Part shown: positions 58,191 to 64,000 of the stretch, one piece after another | Numbering within the stretch: position 1 is the first letter of the stretch | Layout: every line of letters begins with the position of its first letter | Source: Diphasiastrum complanatum | Taxonomy: Eukaryota > Streptophyta > Lycopodiopsida > Lycopodiales > Lycopodiaceae | Length of the DNA stretch: 64,000 nucleotides | NCBI GenBank assembly: GCA_029204225.1 | Contig: CM055098.1 | Location: forward strand, 56,058,537-56,122,536 | Direction: 5' to 3' | Translations under genes and position numbers: made by a program | The notes under the pieces: model-generated | What the model was told of the DNA's origin: nothing | The model's database searches: none | The model's input: the letters and a program-made list of their open reading frames with translations, nothing else

Positions 58191-59141
58191 TGTTGTACAT
58201 GTGTTACACTCTGTGAACTAGGATGGATTTGAGTTGTGGAGTAAATTAGAGCCCATGTAGCACAACTATATTCTTATACAATAAGTTTAATTAGGTTGGG
58301 ATACTATGCATATGTATGTCCATTGCGATAGCGTTTAGAAATCCTGACGGTTAAGGCGCACTAAAACAATATATAGCGGCAGACAAACAATGAATTGAAT
58401 GAACAGCGTTCAGGATTTGTAGTGAAATTTAAGGGGAAGGGCAAGCAATCAAAGTGAACACGAAACAATCAAAAGCAAGCTGCTTAGATGAAGACTTACG
58501 TACTTTACCAGTTGGGAGGAGTTAATACACACAAAATGAAGTCTAGTTTTAACAGATAACAAAACGCAGTACGAGTATGTGAAGAGATTTGCTTGCTGGA
58601 TGGAATGAAATACATTTGCTTCCAAGTGTGCTTAAAATATCGTCACTACATACATCTGTTTACGATCTATCTAGGAAGTTACATTGCAAGTATGTATAAT
58701 AAGGTACGAGTTATCATCTCCTCCCGAGTGAAGGTATGAAACAGCTTATACGAAGCGAGAGAGGGGCTGTAGTTGCGTCGCTCTACAGAGGGCTTCTACA
58801 AAAACGTAGAGCTGATATGTTCCATTTCGTAGGGAGATAAACAGATATGTCTGTAAACATACCAGCTGGGTGAGGAGACGTGTAAATCTACATTTCAATT
58901 TTCCTGGAGCTTGAATCCAGGGTAGAGTGCAGACAGAACAAGAAAGGAGTAGCGTAATAGATCTATACATGAATATATCAGTATCGCACAGAACTGTGTT
59001 AAGTGGAATGCGAGAGGGGATGAGTTAAAGTCTTTTGCTTTCTTTCCGAGTCAGGGGCAGATGGCCGGGGCATGAACAGAGATGTGTACAACAATTAGTA
59101 CCAGAAATGAGTCACTGCAGGGCTAGGTTCTAGTCTATTCG
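58191..59141. other. 3' flank of right lipase copy
   Basis: This mirrors 11503-12453. No other gene is seen. Confidence 0.5.
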
Positions 59142-60440
59142 TTAGATTGCTGCACAAGGGATGTCATTGTTGACCATCATCAGTAGCAATCGAGCAACAT
59201 TCCCCAAAAGTGCACTTGCTGGGTCGGAAAGAAAAGGCATAATAGAAGTGGACAATCCTTTCATGGACTTGTTGAAGCTCTTATACCCAGCTCCACCCAG
59301 CGAACGTGCTGATTGTGGTCTTTGTTTGGAATTAGAAGAAGAATCATGTGGCCTGTCAAACAGTCCCCGGAGAATACAGGAATAGTGATTGCCCAATCCA
59401 TGCTCGAACAGCACTGCCAGGGTGCTCTTGCCTTCTGCACAGAAACCGGGTGTCATATTCTCCATCCGATCCACTTCAACAACAGATTCGGCGTCCTTGG
59501 CATCTGGATTGAAGAGCAGAACATAGCCGCAGAGGCCATAGAAGAGCGCATCTTCGTCATTGGCGATGCAGTCGCGCACGAAGTCGATGAAGCCTGTGGC
59601 AGGGCAAAGGGCAGAGAAGATTTCCTCCAGCTGCTTGGCTGGCTTGTGGAGGGTGGATGGCATTGACTCTTCTATGAAGCGCTGGGCTGCTTTCACGTGC
59701 CCACTCTGTCGGATCTTCTGGGCGAATTGGTGTGCCAAGGGAAAGAAGAGCCTGGGCAATATATTGTGGGCACGAGGCACAAAGTCATGCCTGGACACCA
59801 GGTGATAAAACCGATCCCTGTATTCAGAATTGATGTACATGGCCAGCTCCTGATTGGCGAATGGCGCAGTTCCAAATGTCACACACAGGACTCTATCCCT
59901 TGAGAGAGGAGACTCACCTGCTGAGACAGCCTCTAGAACCCTTAGAGCAGTGAGGGATGCCACTGCCCCTCCTAGCGAGTGCCCCGTGAATATCAGCTTC
60001 TCCCCTGGCCGAGGCAAGTTCATGAATAGTTGCACCGGCATGGTGAGAGCCCTCGCTGCAAACCCCACGTGAGCCCGCCCCTCTCCAAAAGGGACCGGGA
60101 CCGTCGACAACTTCATGTCTTGGATGGCATCTTGGAGAGTGAAGGTGCCCCTGAAAGCTACCATCACGTACCCGTTGTTGCTTCTTACGATCACGTACAC
60201 TTGCTCTTGGTTGTCGAGCCATCGTGCTGGCAAGAACGTGGGTTGTTCTCGGTGATAGAGAAGCTCGTATCTACTCGTGTCCACTTCATAGCTACGTTCC
60301 AATACATCAGCGATGCCATCCAAAGTAGGCTCATAAGCTGCTCTGGAAGCTATGAGGCAATCCACCGCCTCTTGTTTGTGGGTTTTTAGCTTCACCAACA
60401 ATGCATCCACATTTTGGCACTCCATGTCCACGTTCTTCAT
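59142..60440 (-). CDS. Class-3 lipase-like alpha/beta hydrolase, intact copy
   Basis: This single-exon 432-residue frame probably encodes a lipase/acyl hydrolase of the fungal-lipase-3 family, with an overall plan like plant EDS1/PAD4/SAG101-type lipase domains. Visible motifs are VAFRGT (94-99, oxyanion region), the nucleophile elbow GHSLGG (153-158, Ser155), SRHDFVPR (216-223, probable acid Asp219) and EHGLGNHY (346-353, probable His347). No signal peptide or membrane helix is evident, so a soluble intracellular enzyme is likely. A Ser-rich, basic tail follows residue 365, and I see no EP domain. The ATG at 60440 is the first in frame after upstream sequence without a longer frame. An extra 5' exon is possible, since GTAAGC lies just before the ATG. 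The left twin has a stop at codon 36. The natural substrate is unknown. Confidence 0.85.
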   Translation of the reverse strand: MKNVDMECQNVDALLVKLKTHKQEAVDCLIASRAAYEPTLDGIADVLERSYEVDTSRYELLYHREQPTFLPARWLDNQEQVYVIVRSNNGYVMVAFRGTFTLQDAIQDMKLSTVPVPFGEGRAHVGFAARALTMPVQLFMNLPRPGEKLIFTGHSLGGAVASLTALRVLEAVSAGESPLSRDRVLCVTFGTAPFANQELAMYINSEYRDRFYHLVSRHDFVPRAHNILPRLFFPLAHQFAQKIRQSGHVKAAQRFIEESMPSTLHKPAKQLEEIFSALCPATGFIDFVRDCIANDEDALFYGLCGYVLLFNPDAKDAESVVEVDRMENMTPGFCAEGKSTLAVLFEHGLGNHYSCILRGLFDRPHDSSSNSKQRPQSARSLGGAGYKSFNKSMKGLSTSIMPFLSDPASALLGNVARLLLMMVNNDIPCAAI

Positions 60441-61768
60441 GCTTACCTTTTGCTCTTGTTGATCCTCCTCCTCTTCCTCAAAGTATAATAATGTGCAATC
60501 AAAGCTTTGGGTTATTCCTTGTCTTGAGAGCTCTACGAGTTGTCAAATACGTGATATCCAAAATGTTATTTAGATGGATGGTGAATTGATATCGACGCTA
60601 CCAACAATGCCTTCGTCTACAATGTACAACAAAAGCACTCCCTATGCAAGCTCTTCTTTGAACTTGCAATGAGTACCTATGTGCAACAAAAGGTGGTTGT
60701 CCACAAAGCCAAATAAGAAGAAGCAAACTTATATACATGTTGGTTCTTCAAAAATCTTCAAAATATCCAATGTTTATGCAAGTTTTATTTTATATTCTTT
60801 TATGATCTTTGGTGAATCATTGATTATCTAGTAATTTCGATACATAAACTTTTATCGTTGGAGGATATTTATGAGAACTTCAAAATTCCACCTCCTTTGA
60901 TCAAAACATAATATTGTTTTTTTGCAATAAGATGAGTTCATATGAATTTCTTCACACACGTTGCTTACATCATGCAATTGAGTTTAAATGTTAACATAAT
61001 AACTAGTTGTGATGGATAATAGAAATCTTTCCTATTAGTTCCATTTGGATATATGTAGAACTCATTCCATAATAGTTGTGAAGATTCTACAATAAATGTG
61101 GAGTAATATTCAACTAATGGTCTAAATCTATTCATGAAAGTGTTTGTGTTATGATTGAGACATATGGAATGACTTGTTGAACCTCTCTTAAGGTCTTAGT
61201 CACATTTTTTCACTTTTAGATTAACATATTTTTTTTTAATATATATTTGTTTCCAAATTAGCACATTGTCTTAGTCACATCTTTATATTTATATTGGCAC
61301 ATTGTTGGCAAAAAGTTACTAAATATTGGCATAGACATTATTGCGCCAACCTCACACAATAGATCTACTACTAAATCATTTCTTTCCGCCAAAGAGTCGT
61401 ATGTTGGACTTTTTCTTCTTGCGTCAAACTAATTATTGATTTGTGGTATTATGAGTAAATTTCAAATTTGATAGACTAGCTAGAATGAGCACTTTCATCT
61501 AGGTTAGGTCATCTAGCACTACACTACGGATTAAGTTATCATAATAATGTTGAGGCCTAGATAAAATGAGAATGAGATATTTAATGACAATCCAATAGTT
61601 TACAATGGCCTTACTAAAAATAAAATCTTTCAATCTAGTGCAAGTTAGCGAGGAAGAGACACTAGTCTTCATAGGAGATATTGTGATTGGCCAGGGCCAA
61701 GAGTTAAAAGACTTTAAGTTGTTACCGCTCACCTATAAAAATATTTTCTCTTGGGAATGGTCAGCTAG
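60441..61768. other. 5' flank of right lipase copy
   Basis: This mirrors 8875-10203. It is AT-rich, with no gene apart from the unrecognised EEETLVFIGDIV frame of the direct-repeat unit near 61650-61760. Confidence 0.5.
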
Positions 61769-62024
61769 TGTTGTAAAGCTACCTTTACAAGCTTTACTTC
61801 CGGCGCCATCGGCGCCAGCTATGTCTCCGGCGCCAGCAGCGCCCCTGCTGCTCCCGGCGCCACTGTGACCAGAATCCAGCCGGCGCCAAGTTCCTATGGC
61901 TGAAAATCTTTGATCGGTTCTAGCGAAGTCCAGAGAGCTCAGATCGCTGTGCAATCACCTCACACGATCTAGGCATGATTAAAGGAAGCCTGGGGATCAA
62001 TAAAATCTAGAGAGAGAAAATGAC
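61769..62024 (+). mobile_element. F3: third F-family copy, LTR start
   Basis: It starts TGTTGTAAAGCTACC, the standard F LTR start, preceded by GCTAG (61764-61768), which would be its target duplication. It has a shorter GGCGCC cluster than F1 or F2. The LTR is interrupted after GAGAGAAAATGAC by the patchwork at 62025-63785 and resumes at 63786. It runs off the window. Confidence 0.85.
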
Positions 62025-62376
62025 AAACAATATTGACAAAATGTACAATATTCTACATGGCTAGATTTGCCAATGTAGGCAATTTTTCACACTCCTCCTC
62101 AAATCTAGTCTTGGAAATCACAATGCTTTTATCAATAACTCCAATTGAAGATCTAAGCTTGACAAATGAATCTCTAGGTAAAGGTTTAGCCAAGCAACTT
62201 GATGATGGCACATGTTGGAACTTGATCTCTTTGGCTTGCACTTTCTCCCTCACGAAATGATGAGCAATCTCGATCTGTTTGCCCCTTGCATGGAATGTAG
62301 GATTAGTTGCAAGTGATTGGGCTGATTGGTTGTCACAATAGATGATAGGAATTTCCTCCTCCATGACATGAAGCTC
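62025..62376 (-). mobile_element. Patchwork piece 1: C-family LTR end and RNase H end
   Basis: This is the last 67 bp or so of a C-family LTR, then the polypurine tract and the 3' end of pol (IIYCDNQSAQSLATNPTFHAR region). It is about 95% like 15362-15725 by eye, so it derives from another C-family copy. It is a broken fragment. Confidence 0.8.
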
Positions 62377-62800
62377 AAAGGTTTCTAACTTGCAGTGTTT
62401 CACTCAAATGTTGACATCTAATCCAGCAGATGGACTTGTAATCACAGTTTTATCACTCCCCCACAAAGCTGAAATGAAGATAAGATGAAGTGAAAACTAC
62501 TCTCAAGCAAATCTTGCCAATCTTGGCTATTTTTGGACAAAAAACTAACTCTATTTCTCTCATTCACTTTGATGTACCATCAAGACCTGGTTTCCACTTT
62601 AAGAAGGTCTGAAATCAGCCTAGATTAATTAGTTTTCATTAAACAAATTCAAAACTAATCAATGGCAAGTGATCTTGGTAGCTTATCCTAGGATTTTCAC
62701 CAAAAATTACATCAAACTGACTTTTAAATGCTAGTTCAGAGATGCCCACACGTGTGAACAGTACGGAGTTTGATCCTGAAAAAGTTTGGGATCAAATCCC
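62377..62800 (-). mobile_element. Patchwork piece 2: A-family leader
   Basis: This matches the leader of element A (about 320-970), including TTTCACTCAAAT, GGTAGCTTATCCTAGGAT-like and AAGTTTGGGATCAAATC strings. CACACGTGTG at 62747-62756 is followed by AGTACGG at 62760-62766. No primer site or LTR is included. Confidence 0.75.
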
Positions 62801-63785
62801 TTGGTTCTCTCATGGAACACTGGATTCTTAGCTAGCTGAATGCCACTCTGACTGTCGCTATGTAAAGTCGTGGGATTTTTCTGCTTCATGCCAACTTCTT
62901 CCAAGATTTGTCTCAACCATATAGCTTCTTGTGCTGCACTACACATTGCCTTATACTCTGCTTCTGTGGTGGAAAGAGCAATTGTACTTTGCTTCTTACT
63001 AGACCAGGAAAAGCAACTACCACAAAATTGGAATACATACCCTGTGGTGGATCTACGATCATCATAGTCACCTCCCCAATCTGCATCCACATAGCCACAC
63101 AATTAAGGTAAACCATCATGCTTCTTGTAAATCAAGCCATATTCTGAAGTGCCTTTCACATAACGCAAAATGCGTTTAGCTGCCTTCCGTAGGTGCTACC
63201 ATAAACTGACTTAGAATGCCAACAACATAGCATATATCTGGTCTAGTCGTGGTAAGGTAAATCAAGCTCCCTACTAACTGTCTATACAGCGTAGCATCAA
63301 ATGACTGTGACTCATCAAGCTTAGAAAGCTTTTTACCTGGTTCAATAGGAGTGTTTACTGGTTTGCAATCCTGCAACCTAAACCTGTGCAGCAACTCTTT
63401 GACATACTTCACTTGTGTTAAACCCACTTCATGTCCTTTTTGCCACACTTCTACTCCAAGGCAGTAATGCATCAGGCTGAGATCTGTCATCTCGAATTGT
63501 TCCATGAGGTCTTTCTTGATCATGTGTATCATCTCTTGATTATTTCCCGTAATAATCAAGTCATCAACATAAAGAGCAATCAAAGCAACCATACCATTAA
63601 AGCATAAGACATATAGATTTGGATCAGAATGTGTTCTCACCATCCCCTTTGAACGAAAGTAGGCATCAAGCCTGCTATACCACGCACGTGGTGCTTGTTT
63701 AAGACCATAAAGTGCTTTCTTCAAGCGACATACTTTATTTTCCTGTCCCTTTGCTACAAAGCCTTCAGGTTGATCCATGAACACG
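62801..63785 (-). mobile_element. Patchwork piece 3: Copia RT-RNase H fragment
   Basis: This minus-strand pol piece comes from a third lineage. It has RT (MFMDQPEGFVAKGQENKVCR start, LKQAPRAWYSRLDAYF, LIALYVDDLIITGNN) and RNase H ([51 protein letters not shown]). It starts at MFMDQPEGF near 63784 and ends inside RNase H. It has one disruption or more. It sits directly against F3 LTR sequence at 63786. Confidence 0.85.
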
Positions 63786-64000
63786 AAGAGAAAATCCTAG
63801 AGAGAGAAAAACGTGCTTTACCAGCTTGGGTAGAGTGCTTGGTATGAGGGGGGGTGCCGAATCACACCAGTGCGGGTTGCGACTCAGGGCGAGCTCCAAC
63901 CAAGTCTCAGCCTCCCTTGCTGGAATGTTGTCATGGCTCTCGCCTTGGCATGCTAGCGCCCCGGAGACTAGGGTCGGTCACACACTTGAAATGTAACTTT
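63786..64000 (+). mobile_element. F3 LTR, continuation to window edge
   Basis: F-family LTR sequence resumes with GAGAAAATCCTAGAGAGAG and continues to the end of the window. About ten LTR bases are missing at the patchwork junction, and a further short block is missing near 63869 relative to F1 and F2. Confidence 0.85.

Larger units (their letters stand above)
55326..61768 (-). repeat. Right arm of 6.5-kb inverted repeat
   Basis: This is the reverse complement of 8875-15381. LTR C is cut at 55326, so the inner end is a true breakpoint. The outer end coincides with the first base of F3 (61769), so the arm may continue beyond F3, outside the window. A few substitutions and indels distinguish it from the left arm. 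Confidence 0.93.

Noticed and set aside
59161-60389. Long plus-strand frames antisense to the right lipase (and the mirror ones at 10255-11483)
   Set aside because: They are shadows of the GC-richer lipase coding sequence, without homology or starts of their own.
1-64000. tRNA, rRNA or snoRNA genes
   Set aside because: I looked for cloverleaf box motifs and rRNA-like blocks and found none. The TGGTATCAGAGC strings are retrotransposon primer sites, not tRNA genes.

Overview
The window looks like nuclear DNA of a land plant. It is AT-rich, gene-poor and packed with Ty1/Copia LTR retrotransposons that use an initiator-Met tRNA primer site. The host-type genes are a class-3 (EDS1-like fold) lipase and a broken DUF7869-type gene. 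A seedless plant (fern, lycophyte or moss) would fit the lipase style, the DUF7869 gene and the Copia families, but that placement is an inference with low confidence.

Backbone: a 6.5-kb inverted repeat (left arm 8875-15381, right arm 55326-61768) faces itself across about 40 kb. Each arm carries the same lipase gene, its flanks, a degraded Copia remnant (G2) and the end of a second Copia LTR (C). The right lipase (59142-60440, minus) is an intact 432-codon ORF. The left copy (10204-11502, plus) differs in the coding part by one missense change and one early nonsense codon. Arm boundaries suggest the left arm is the structural parent.

Left of the arm: Copia A (1-1782) sits inside the gag of Copia B (1783-3905). 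Then come about 4 kb without recognisable genes and a 180-bp direct repeat of unknown origin. Between the arms, from left to right: a mosaic of broken elements (C, J, a Ty3/Gypsy-like K, and Copia L with Copia G1 inserted in its 3' LTR), the DUF7869 gene ruin (31450-34445), a T-poor stretch, LTR fragment D joined to a Copia pol piece (I) and a promoter-like segment. A three-level nest follows. Leader H (primer site at 38439) is split by F1 (38855-54952, minus), F1 is split in its 5' LTR by F2 (43188-54138, plus), and F2 is split in its 3' LTR by the whole-looking Copia E (47456-53316, plus). All three insertions keep perfect 5-bp target duplications, and LTR differences counted by eye fall in the expected order (about 13, 2 and 1).

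F1 and F2 are non-autonomous LTR elements with 1.2-kb GC-rich LTRs and a non-coding interior. That interior has an array of short repeated hairpins just after the primer site. A third copy (F3) begins at 61769 and carries a patchwork of three Copia fragments inside its LTR. A CACACGTGTG palindrome, often followed by AGTACGG, recurs in otherwise different LTR families and leaders. All element ages are rough, because the counts were made by eye and no substitution rate is known for this species.
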